11,489 nucleotides of DNA from CAZIPZ01 sp964541075 (GTDB lineage Bacteria; Acidobacteriota; Terriglobia; 20CM-2-55-15): contig CAZIPZ010000131.1 in NCBI GenBank assembly GCA_964541075.1, positions 1 to 11,489 on the forward strand, given 5' to 3'. The notes under the pieces are model-generated. The model saw only the letters and a list, made by a program, of their open reading frames with translations, was not told the origin of the DNA and made no database searches. A program made the position numbers and the translations under genes. This document shows positions 1 to 4,872 of this stretch, one piece after another; within the stretch, counting starts at the first letter, position 1, and the number at the start of each line of letters is the position of its first letter.

Positions 1-10
1 AAGTAATTGA

Positions 11-94
11 GCCGAAATGGCGGAATTGGCAGACGCGCTAGATTCAGGTTCTAGTGAGCGCAAGCTCGTGGAGGTTCGAGTCCTCTTTTCGGCA
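11..94 (+). tRNA. tRNA-Leu (anticodon CAG)
   Basis: A complete class II cloverleaf is visible. The 7-bp acceptor stem pairs GCCGAAA (11-17) with TTTCGGC (87-93), with discriminator A at 94. The D arm has the leucine-type GGAATTGG loop. The anticodon stem pairs CTAGA (38-42) with TCTAG (50-54) around loop TTCAGGT, which puts the anticodon CAG at 45-47. A long variable arm (GAGC-GCAA-GCTC) and a GTTCGAGTC T loop follow. No CCA is encoded, so the 3' end must be added enzymatically. It decodes CUG leucine codons. Confidence 0.97.
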
Positions 95-96
95 TT

Positions 97-134
97 AACG
101 CAATCAGCGGGTTAACCTCGCTGGTTGCGTTTTC
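97..134 (+). terminator. Rho-independent terminator after tRNA-Leu
   Basis: AACGCAATCAGCG (97-109) pairs with CGCTGGTTGCGTT (119-131) over 13 bp, including one G-U pair, with a 9-nt loop. The downstream arm runs into a T-rich stretch (TTTTCATTTTC). It starts 2 nt after the tRNA discriminator base, as expected for a terminator of a single-tRNA transcript. Confidence 0.85.
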
Positions 135-419
135 ATTTTCGCCTTACGAATCCTGCCTCCTGTTTTTCTCTGCGCTAAAGCGAAACGTCTCGGTTTTTCC
201 GCTTCTGCTCCTTCTGGAATTGCTTTCGGTCGCGTGCTGAGGCGTGAAATGCGCGTCGTGGTGGGATTGGGCGCCCGAGAAGCTCTTGCACGGTTCGAAT
301 ATCCACCCCATGCATCCCCCAAGGGTTGCCCGGAAGTAGCGCAGGTCGTTAAACCCACCCACTCGAGGAATGTCGCGCTCGTTCACGCCAGTTCGCTCAC
401 ACGGATTCCTTGAGGCCCT
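135..419. other. intergenic stretch, nothing recognised
   Basis: About 285 bp between the tRNA terminator and the end of the PEP-CTERM gene. Two overlapping minus-strand open frames cross it, but they have no recognisable domain, are rich in R, S, P and T, and one runs into the tRNA terminator. I read them as chance frames. Confidence 0.5.
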
Positions 420-956
420 CTAGGCTTTTCCTTTCCGTCGACAGGACCAACCGGCGAGCCCAATGCCCAACAGAAGTAGAGTCGCAGGTTCAGGAACTGA
501 AGCGGTATCCTCAGTAACGATGTTGTCGACTCTAGTGCCGAATCCATCATCTCATTCGACTGAGCTCAGGCCTGTAAAACCTGAGAATGTTTGGGTGCCC
601 AAACCGCTGACGGTATGAGTCACTGTTCCACCCCCGGCCAGATAGCCGGTGATTGTTTCGGGCGGAGCAGATGCTGTAAAGAGGCCGGACAGCAGATCCA
701 GGGATATGAGGTCAAACGCGCCATTGTCTATCCGCGCCAATACAATGTTCACCCCACTTTGATATGAATAGACGGTGCCTTGGTGCCCCCAAAAACCCGA
801 CGGTGCAGTGAGCCTGTAACTTCCCTCGTCATAAGGACTGCTTATCAAGAGAGCAAACTCACCATTCGCCAAGTCAAATGCCATCGTCTCCGCCCAAAGC
901 GCGGAAGGCAGGAACAGAGCAAGGAAGAGGACAGCGATATTGAGGGCGACTTTCAT
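420..956 (-). pseudogene. PEP-CTERM exported protein, in-frame TGA
   Basis: The gene begins at ATG 956-954, with SD AAGGAG 5 nt upstream. Residues 1-22 form a signal peptide (MKVALNIAVLFLALFLPSALWA). Reading stops at TGA 554-552 after 134 residues. The same frame stays open beyond the stop for 43 more codons and ends at TAG 422-420. That tail contains VDNIV, then VPEP at codons 154-157, a hydrophobic segment ATLLLLGIGLAGW, and a basic end (CRRKGKA). This is a textbook PEP-CTERM exosortase/archaeosortase sorting signal. The TGA at codon 135 falls in LSSVE-stop-DDGFGTRVDNIV, where PEP-CTERM relatives usually carry Trp, so a TGG-to-TGA change is the simplest explanation. The body is a small beta-rich domain of unknown role (GFWGHQGTVYSYQSG, FDLISLDLLSG). 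If the stop is real, the secreted product would lack its cell-envelope sorting tail. A base-call error cannot be excluded. Confidence 0.85.
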
Positions 957-1179
957 CAGATCTCCTTATCGGTTAAGGAAGTAGTCGCAGGCTTGCCTCG
1001 ACTTTGCTAGACAGGAGACCGCGAGTCCGCTTCCTTATCTTTTGCCGGTGTTGCTCGCGTAAGGTAGCACTTCAAAAACCAAATCTAACTCGTTGATTTT
1101 ACGACTTAACTCCTATCGCTCACGTTGAGAACTTGGAAGAAAACACGACAGCTGAAGAGCAAACCTGCATCGTTTGCCG
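957..1179. other. upstream region of the PEP-CTERM gene, left flank of transposon
   Basis: It holds the ribosome binding site of the PEP-CTERM gene (967-962, minus strand). I see no convincing sigma-70 or sigma-54 promoter and no other gene. The transposon inserted about 220 bp upstream of the start codon and may have separated the gene from distal regulatory sites. Confidence 0.4.
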
Positions 1180-1187
1180 AATTAATT
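1180..1187. repeat. target-site duplication, left copy
   Basis: AATTAATT directly abuts the left terminal inverted repeat and is identical to 3473-3480. Eight bp and AT-rich is as expected for IS1595-family insertion. Confidence 0.8.
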
Positions 1188-1213
1188 CGGGAGTAAGTAC
1201 TTGTTGAAACCGG
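1188..1213 (+). repeat. left terminal inverted repeat
   Basis: It matches 3447-3472 in inverted orientation at 21 of 26 positions. Mismatches fall at repeat positions 6, 8, 9, 13 and 16; the inner ten bases TTGAAACCGG and the outer CGGGA are identical. Confidence 0.88.
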
Positions 1214-1226
1214 GCCTACGGGTTGT

Positions 1227-1248
1227 GGGCGACTTCAACGAGTCGCCC
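1227..1248 (-). terminator. hairpin after the 43-aa gene
   Basis: GGGCGACT (1227-1234) and AGTCGCCC (1241-1248) form a perfect 8-bp stem with a 6-nt loop. It begins 3 nt beyond the stop codon of the 43-aa gene in its direction of transcription. No T run follows on the minus strand. On the plus strand CTACTTTTT follows, so it might instead block transcription entering from outside the element. Confidence 0.5.
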
Positions 1249-1251
1249 TGC

Positions 1252-1383
1252 CTACTTTTTAATTTTCGGTTTGTCGGGATTGAGGAGTTTCGCGAGAGCG
1301 TCGCGCGGATCTTCGGTGATAACCAGCCGTTCTTCCTTCGGTCCGCGCTTGCCTTTGGGCTTGCTCGCTTTATTCTTTGGCAT
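1252..1383 (-). CDS. 43-aa basic miniprotein, transposon cargo
   Basis: I do not recognise this family. The predicted protein has a lysine-rich N-terminal half (MPKNKASKPKGKRGPKEERL) and a short amphipathic segment (DPRDALAKLL) before a basic tail (PDKPKIKK). It has no signal peptide or membrane segment and 16 of 43 residues are K or R, so an RNA- or DNA-binding role is possible but unproven. The frame is open further upstream to ATG 1455, but that start lies inside the tRNA gene, so I chose ATG 1383-1381. No good Shine-Dalgarno sequence precedes it. It lies 42 nt downstream of the tRNA on the same strand, and a hairpin follows the stop by 3 nt. That architecture, plus the protein-like composition, is the main support for it being a gene. 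Confidence 0.6.
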   Translation of the reverse strand: MPKNKASKPKGKRGPKEERLVITEDPRDALAKLLNPDKPKIKK

Positions 1384-1425
1384 AACGTCTATGGTAGTGT
1401 AAAAGAGATCGCGTTTGAGTCTGAG

Positions 1426-1501
1426 TCCCGCGGACCGGATTCGAACCGGCAACATGACCTGAGTGCAAATCAGTCTTGTATTCCAATTCCAACACCGCGG
1501 G
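1426..1501 (-). tRNA. unusual tRNA, anticodon UGC, inside the transposon
   Basis: A full cloverleaf can be drawn on the minus strand. The acceptor stem is a perfect 7 bp (CCCGCGG with CCGCGGG), with discriminator A and no encoded CCA. T8, A14, G18G19 and A21 are all present. The D stem has only 3 bp (TTG/CAA) around the tRNA-Leu-like GGAATTGG loop. The anticodon stem pairs CTGA with TCAG around loop TTTGCAC, giving UGC. The variable loop is 7 nt (TCATGTT). The T arm is GCCGG-TTCGAAT-CCGGT. UGC is an alanine anticodon, but the G3:U70 pair that alanyl-tRNA synthetase recognises is absent (C3:G70), and the first pair is C1:G72. The fifth anticodon-stem pair would be an A-G mismatch. Amino-acid identity is therefore uncertain. 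It could be an ordinary but divergent cargo tRNA or a non-canonical one. Confidence 0.8.
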
Positions 1502-1514
1502 AAAAACTGAGTGC

Positions 1515-1555
1515 GGGAGCGGNNNNNNNNNNGTCTCGAAACCTCAAGCCGCTCC
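1515..1555 (-). terminator. GC-rich hairpin spanning the assembly gap
   Basis: GGGAGCGG (1515-1522) is exactly complementary to CCGCTCCC (1548-1555), and the two arms flank the run of Ns. On the minus strand the second arm is followed by GCACTCAGTTTTT, so it could terminate transcription of the 176-aa gene ahead of the tRNA. The loop contents are partly unknown because of the gap. Confidence 0.45.
1523..1532. other. 10-N assembly gap
   Basis: Ten consecutive Ns, the conventional marker for a scaffold join. The true length of missing sequence is not known, so the 2285-bp element size is a nominal value. The gap lies within a potential hairpin, a common place for assembly breaks. Confidence 0.99.
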
Positions 1556-1565
1556 CACTTGGTCC

Positions 1566-1584
1566 GGGCCGCTCAGAACGGCCC
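1566..1584. terminator. hairpin downstream of the 176-aa gene
   Basis: GGGCCG (1566-1571) pairs perfectly with CGGCCC (1579-1584) around a 7-nt loop, 39 nt beyond the stop of the minus-strand 176-aa gene. There is no T run on either strand, so its terminator role is weakly supported. Confidence 0.35.
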
Positions 1585-1622
1585 TTAGCCTCTTCTCATC
1601 GGTACCTACCCTCCATGTCCAT

Positions 1623-2153
1623 CTATGCCACGGTCTGGATAAGGTCCGCTGCCAGTCCGCGCGCGTTGCGAATCCCTTGGTTATTGATGCGATACTTTTT
1701 CCCCCGCTTCTGCCCCGTTGCGATGACATTGCCTTCGCTCGCGAGGCGTTCAAGAATGCGGTCGGGGCGGGCGATTGGCTGTCCGGACTCTTCCAGACCG
1801 CGAGCGACTTCAAAGCCCGTAATCGCTTCATTGTTCCGGAGAACCCTCTGCCCATAAAGGATGAGCAGAATCGCATCATCCTCAGAGCGAGCGCGGACAG
1901 TAAGCGAGACGACGCGCTCTTCGACGCGCATGATCTTGCCAAGCTGAGTGTCTACGGCCTCCGTCGCTGTCGTCGAAGGCGTGGCGGGTGTCTCTGTAGC
2001 AGCGGCGGCAGCAGCCGCTCCATTGTTCGCCGCATGAGTTCGTGCATGTACGAGGTTCTCGAACGCTTCAAGTCGGCGTCCAACAAACTCGGCGGGGCCT
2101 TCAATCTCGATCTCGTCGGCACCGATCTTTACTTTCGCTTTGACGTTGTCCAT
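1623..2153 (-). CDS. winged-helix-like protein, transposon cargo
   Basis: A 176-aa cytoplasmic protein starting at ATG 2153-2151 with SD GGAGG 5 nt upstream. It has three parts. Residues 1-35 form a small strand-helix unit (KVKIGADEIEIEGPAEFVGR, then a helix). Residues 40-75 are an Ala/Thr/Pro-rich linker that looks disordered. Residues 80-176 resemble a winged-helix fold: helix DAILLILYG, helix TGFEVARGLEESG, a putative recognition helix RPDRILERLASEGNVIATG, and a basic wing KRGKKYRINNQG. The fold assignment is pattern recognition, not a database match. A DNA-binding regulator or DNA-end accessory protein of the transposon is a reasonable guess. It is transcribed away from the transposase, with the tRNA and miniprotein downstream on the same strand. 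Confidence 0.82.
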   Translation of the reverse strand: MDNVKAKVKIGADEIEIEGPAEFVGRRLEAFENLVHARTHAANNGAAAAAAATETPATPSTTATEAVDTQLGKIMRVEERVVSLTVRARSEDDAILLILYGQRVLRNNEAITGFEVARGLEESGQPIARPDRILERLASEGNVIATGQKRGKKYRINNQGIRNARGLAADLIQTVA

Positions 2154-2205
2154 AGAAACCTCCAGAACGTGAGAACATCTATACTTTTAACAGGAGTTGA
2201 GTGTC
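2154..2205. promoter_or_regulatory. divergent control region of the transposon
   Basis: A 52-bp gap separates the start codons of the leftward 176-aa gene and the rightward zinc-ribbon gene. It contains both ribosome binding sites: GGAGG for the 176-aa gene, AGGAG at 2192-2196 for the other. On the minus strand TATAGA (2183-2178) could be a -10 box about 24 bp upstream of its ATG, but I see no good -35 partner. A regulator binding here could control both blocks at once. Confidence 0.4.
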
Positions 2206-2442
2206 GTGTCCAATAAATCTGACGTTAAATCCAAATATAAAAGGCGTGCGCCGTATAAATACGGCGGACCGGTCGGTATGTGTCTCGGATGCGGCGAGCG
2301 TCTGACGCTGTGCGGCGTCCAGTTCACGCTCGATGTGCACTGTGATAAGTGCAATAGTATCAATGTTTACATCGATTCTCAGCAGCCGTTAGCGCTTCGC
2401 CAGCAGAGGGACAGGACTTGTTCACTCCAAAAACAGACATAA
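2206..2442 (+). CDS. Com-like zinc-ribbon protein, transposon cargo
   Basis: A 78-aa protein, taken from GTG 2206 because AGGAG (2192-2196) lies 9 nt upstream; a TTG at 2197 in the same frame would touch the SD. After a basic N-terminus (SNKSDVKSKYKRRAPYKYGG) it has two CxxC knuckles, CLGC and CDKC, spaced by about 20 residues, then NSINVY. The pattern CxxCxxxL, then hydrophobic strand, then CxxCxxxN, resembles the zinc-ribbon Com translational regulator of phage Mu. The C-terminal 20 residues (after SQQ) look poorly structured. It is 48 nt upstream of the transposase on the same strand, so it may affect transposase expression, or target nucleic acid as a partner. That role is inference. Confidence 0.7.
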   Translation: MSNKSDVKSKYKRRAPYKYGGPVGMCLGCGERLTLCGVQFTLDVHCDKCNSINVYIDSQQPLALRQQRDRTCSLQKQT

Positions 2443-2490
2443 ACTGTAATTTATCTTGATACTTAGTGAAAGGCATAGTACGATGTCTTC

Positions 2491-3438
2491 ATGAAAAAGA
2501 ACATGTCGCCCATTCTGGAAGCCCTGCGAGAAGCCACGATCAGCGAAGAGAAAGCGGTCGCATTCTTGGAGCAACAGCGATGGGGTGCAGAGCCCGCGTG
2601 CCCACGATGCGGCGACATGAACGTGTACAGGATGATGAGCGCGCCTGATCGGCGGAATCCAGACTTCCGATGGCGCTGCCGTGGCTGCGAAAAGATGTTC
2701 ACCGTCCGCACTGGCACAGTGTTCGAAGAAAGTCGCCTGCCTTTGCGTGTGTGGGTTTATGCGTTCTGGAAAGCATGTTCATCAAAGAAAGGGATCAGCG
2801 CGTTGCAGCTTTCGCGTGAAATGGAGATAACTCACAAGTCCGCCTTGTTTGTTTTGCGCCGTATTCGTTTTGGCCTTGGTGAAGGCCCGACAGCGGAAAG
2901 GCTGACCGGAACGGTTGAAGCCGATGAGGTTTATCTGGGCGGCAAGCCACGGTATCGGCGACCGCGGCCAGGACGCCCTCACGACAAGATCACGGTCCTT
3001 GGCATGGTTCAGCGTGGCGGTCCAGTCCGCTTTCGCATTATGGACCGTCTGACAGCGGGACGCTTAGGGGAAGTGCTTTCGCAGAATGCAGACCTTACGT
3101 GCAGGCTCATCACCGATGAACACAAAGGCTACAAGCAGCCGGGCAAGATGTTCACCGGTGGTCATGAAAGCGTGAATCACAACAGGGATGAATATGTACG
3201 CATTGGGACTGACATTCATTCCAACACAATTGAGAGCGTGTTCAGCCTGATTCGACGCGGCGTCATGGGGACATGGCACAGTATCAGCCGAAAGCACCTG
3301 CCGAATTATCTGGATGAATTTACGTTTCGCTGGAACACGCGAAAAATGGATGACGGCGAGCGTGTGGCCGCAGCCATTAAACAGGTCGATGGGAAACGAT
3401 TGGAATACCGTGAATCCGTCGAAAACCCGCCCTACTAA
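2491..3438 (+). CDS. IS1595-family (ISXO2-like) transposase
   Basis: A 315-aa transposase that cuts and joins the element ends. Residues 37-66 form a zinc ribbon (CPRC at 37-40, CRGC at 63-66), the usual N-terminal DNA-binding part of the family. A helical region follows (LPLRVWVYAFWKACSSKKGI, then SALQLSREMEI). The RNase H-like DDE domain starts near residue 135. Its first Asp is D145 in VEADEVYLGGK and its second is D209 in ITDEHKGY. The third catalytic position is in HSNTIES, N245 or E248; the family is described as DDNK/DDEK. K268 lies in SRKHLPNYLDEFTFRWN, the family's closing signature. The length is normal and no frameshift is visible, so it may be active. No Shine-Dalgarno sequence precedes ATG 2491, consistent with low transposase expression; ATG 2503 is an alternative start. 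Confidence 0.96.
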   Translation: MKKNMSPILEALREATISEEKAVAFLEQQRWGAEPACPRCGDMNVYRMMSAPDRRNPDFRWRCRGCEKMFTVRTGTVFEESRLPLRVWVYAFWKACSSKKGISALQLSREMEITHKSALFVLRRIRFGLGEGPTAERLTGTVEADEVYLGGKPRYRRPRPGRPHDKITVLGMVQRGGPVRFRIMDRLTAGRLGEVLSQNADLTCRLITDEHKGYKQPGKMFTGGHESVNHNRDEYVRIGTDIHSNTIESVFSLIRRGVMGTWHSISRKHLPNYLDEFTFRWNTRKMDDGERVAAAIKQVDGKRLEYRESVENPPY

Positions 3439-3446
3439 ATATGGGG

Positions 3447-3472
3447 CCGGTTTCAATAAATACCCAGTCCCG
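3447..3472 (-). repeat. right terminal inverted repeat
   Basis: Inverted counterpart of 1188-1213, 21 of 26 positions identical. It begins 8 bp after the transposase stop codon. Confidence 0.88.
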
Positions 3473-3480
3473 AATTAATT
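3473..3480. repeat. target-site duplication, right copy
   Basis: AATTAATT directly abuts the right terminal repeat and is identical to 1180-1187. The pre-insertion site would read GTTTGCCG-AATTAATT-ATTAAAAT. Confidence 0.8.
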
Positions 3481-3599
3481 ATTAAAATTGTTGTACATAT
3501 CGGCCAACAGCCCGGTAGGGGAAATTGTAAGTGGTCTTTACGGCAAATGCGGGCGAGGGTTACGGGTGCTTTGCCAGGCGACGAAGTGACGTCTTAGGA

Positions 3600-3628
3600 C
3601 CGGCGGGCGGAAAGGTCGCGCCCGCCGG
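3600..3628 (-). terminator. strong hairpin after the heme-binding-like gene
   Basis: CCGGCGGGCG (3600-3609) and CGCCCGCCGG (3619-3628) make a perfect 10-bp GC-rich stem with a 9-nt loop, 11 nt past the stop codon of the minus-strand gene. It lacks a T run, so it may act as an mRNA-stabilising or factor-assisted terminator structure. The remainder of 3481-3599 holds nothing I recognise. Confidence 0.6.
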
Positions 3629-3639
3629 TGTTCGGATAA

Positions 3640-4359
3640 CTAGTATCCGGTTGCGGGAGCTTCATTCCCAAGGAAGACTCCATTCCGGAATGTGTTTGGA
3701 CACAAAGGATGTGTGAACACACTCGGACCATCGGCTGACGAATAAGTAATGTCGTCTACGCCGGCGCCGCCCGGAGGATTCATTCCTAAAAGACTTCGGA
3801 CTCTCTTTGCGATTTCATGATCTGCACACGCCGTATCGCCGCTGATTCCGAGCCCGCCGATGATCTTTCCGCTGCTGTTATACAAAGGCACTCCACCGCC
3901 AAAGAAAATCATTCCACCGGCGATCTGATTTCTACCGCCGCTTCGGCCCGAGGGAGGCGCTAATTCGTCAGGATTAAAGAGGTTCGATTGGCCAAGACTT
4001 GATAAGGAATGCCCCGGTTGGGTGAACGTGTAAAGCCGAGCGGTCGAGAGAGCAAGGGCATCCAGGCTGAATGCGTTCGCCGTGTACGCCTTCGCCTTGG
4101 CGATAGCTTGACTGCCGGGCCAAACCTGCGTTGGATCCGATGTCGATGTTGCATACGAACAGATTTCGCCATCACGATTGACGACGGCTCCCCACATCCG
4201 TGCACCCGCAAAAAGTCCGCCGGCATTTCCGCCGGTGGACGGCGCTGCGATCAACTTTGCTGTCAGATCGCTAGCTGTCGGAAGGTCTCTGCAGTTGCCT
4301 GCCAAGACGGTTGTTGCCATACACAGTACTACGACCACCGCAAAAGCAACTTTCTTCAT
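3640..4359 (-). CDS. secreted GlcG/HbpS-type heme-binding protein
   Basis: A 239-aa protein starting at ATG 4359-4357, chosen because SD GAGGTG lies 7 nt upstream and a clear signal peptide follows (MKKVAFAVVVVLCMATTVLA). An in-frame ATG 31 codons further upstream would bury that signal. The mature part matches the GlcG/HbpS family (PF03928 type): LFAGARMWGAVVNRDGEI, KAKAYTANAFS, then GGMIFFGGGVPLYNSSGKII, then GGLGISGDTACADHEIAKRV. The family binds heme or cobalamin-like ligands or senses redox stress; the ligand here is not known. The closing segment (DGPSVFTHPLCPNTFRNGVF) is an extension seen in secreted members. It is monocistronic in this window, with a hairpin after the stop and the transposon inserted beyond that. 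Confidence 0.85.
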   Translation of the reverse strand: MKKVAFAVVVVLCMATTVLAGNCRDLPTASDLTAKLIAAPSTGGNAGGLFAGARMWGAVVNRDGEICSYATSTSDPTQVWPGSQAIAKAKAYTANAFSLDALALSTARLYTFTQPGHSLSSLGQSNLFNPDELAPPSGRSGGRNQIAGGMIFFGGGVPLYNSSGKIIGGLGISGDTACADHEIAKRVRSLLGMNPPGGAGVDDITYSSADGPSVFTHPLCPNTFRNGVFLGNEAPATGY

Positions 4360-4480
4360 AATGTGACACCTCATTTGTGAATTGGGCATCCTGCCGACTG
4401 GTAGATGATTAACGGAGACCATTACTCTAGCGGTTGCATGATCAATCAGCAAAAAAACAATTTCAGGGCGTGTCGGGTTT
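4360..4480. other. upstream region of the heme-binding-like gene
   Basis: Short intergenic region holding the ribosome binding site of the minus-strand gene. No convincing promoter hexamers or regulator sites can be named. Confidence 0.35.
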
Positions 4481-4543
4481 GAGGAAAAGGCGGACAGTGA
4501 GGAATTTCTGAAAAATTCAAAAAACGTTCACTGCCTCTTTCCC
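4481..4543. repeat. REP-like hairpin repeat, degenerate copy
   Basis: GAGGAAAAGGCGGACAGTGAG is followed by an inner palindrome (GAATTT-CTGAA-AAATTC) and then by TTCACTGCCTCTTTCCC, an imperfect inverted match to the first arm. It shares GGACAGTGAG and CACTG-CCTCTTT with the perfect repeat at 9842-9915, so both belong to one dispersed family. It ends exactly at the stop codon of the relic gene at 4543. Confidence 0.7.
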
Positions 4544-4872
4544 TAGTGGCCGATCATGTAAGGGAGCTTGGCGATAACTGCTCGATCCAGCAGATCGCGT
4601 GATGTGGCATCATGCCGTTCGTTGTATACGATGAAGAAGTCGCTGAGCGGCCAGTGAATGATGTTGAAACGGGTGTTGGAACTCCACTGGCGTGCATCGG
4701 TGTTGTATTGAATCAGAGCATTTAAGAACGCTCGGGTTGAAAACGAATGGTTCACGCGCATGCTTACGAGAGCGGTTTTGAACATGGACTACCGGAAGAT
4801 CGATGTCGTTGCGTGTGTTGGTCACGGTCGTCGAAAAGTGATAATTTAGGCGCGCCGTCCCGCCGAGCACGT
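4543..4872 (-). pseudogene. C-terminal relic of a DUF5916-type protein
   Basis: Two overlapping minus-strand frames read as one decayed gene. The upstream frame (4870 down to about 4790) gives GTARLNYHFSTTVTNTRNDI followed by DLP. The downstream frame (4785 to 4543) gives FKTALVSMRVNHSFSTRAFL, then NALIQYNTDARQWSSNTRFN, then WPLSDFFIVYNERHD, and a stop. In the DUF5916 family (large secreted or outer-membrane proteins with an N-terminal carbohydrate-binding-like domain and a C-terminal beta-barrel-like part) the NDxDLP motif is directly followed by such LVSxRVNYSF strands. Here they are in different frames, so a frameshift lies near 4786-4792. Intact relatives are about 700-900 residues; only the last 110 or so are recognisable. 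The family call is from memory of conserved phrases, not a search. Confidence 0.68.

Larger units (their letters stand above)
1188..3472 (+). mobile_element. IS1595-family transposon with tRNA and passenger genes
   Basis: A 2285-bp element defined by matching ends. Reading inward, the left end CGGGAGTAAGTACTTGTTGA (1188-1207) continues AACCGG. The right end, read on the minus strand from 3472, is CGGGACTGGGTATTTATTGA followed by AACCGG. Of the first 26 bp, 21 match. AATTAATT lies immediately outside both ends, fitting the 8-bp target duplication known for the IS1595 family. The transposase stop codon lies 8 bp inside the right repeat. Simple IS1595 elements are about 1 kb, so roughly 1.2 kb here is cargo: a 43-aa ORF, a tRNA, a 176-aa winged-helix-like protein and a 78-aa zinc-ribbon protein. 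The cargo is split into leftward and rightward blocks diverging at 2154-2205. Because AATTAATT is palindromic, the boundary between repeat and target duplication could be shifted; the 8-bp reading is the one that fits the family. Confidence 0.88.

Noticed and set aside
104..386. Two overlapping minus-strand frames after the tRNA-Leu.
   Set aside because: No domain or good start signal, and one overlaps the tRNA terminator.
552..554. TGA read as Trp because of an altered genetic code.
   Set aside because: The long intact genes here use TGG for Trp and contain no in-frame TGA, so a standard code with a local mutation or error is simpler.
980..1010. Possible sigma-54 promoter (GGCAAGCCTGC on the minus strand) for the PEP-CTERM gene.
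   Set aside because: GG and GC elements are only 7 bp apart; the -24/-12 type needs 10 bp between them.
1252..1455. A 67-residue version of the miniprotein starting at ATG 1455.
   Set aside because: That start lies inside the tRNA gene and its first 24 residues encode the tRNA's 3' half and spacer. ATG 1383 is more plausible.
1426..1501. Reading the transposon tRNA as tRNA-Cys (GCA).
   Set aside because: Shifting the loop by one base destroys the CTGA/TCAG anticodon stem and leaves no purine after the anticodon. UGC fits the 7-nt loop.
2180..2185. TATACT as a -10 box for the zinc-ribbon and transposase genes.
   Set aside because: It would start transcription on top of the ribosome binding site and has no -35 partner.
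2197..2205. TTG 2197 as the start of the zinc-ribbon protein.
   Set aside because: It directly abuts the AGGAG ribosome binding site with no spacing; GTG 2206 has 9 nt.
1201..2216. Long plus-strand frames across the tRNA, gap and 176-aa gene.
   Set aside because: They run through the Ns and oppose a gene with a good ribosome binding site and protein-like composition; low-complexity R/S-rich translation.
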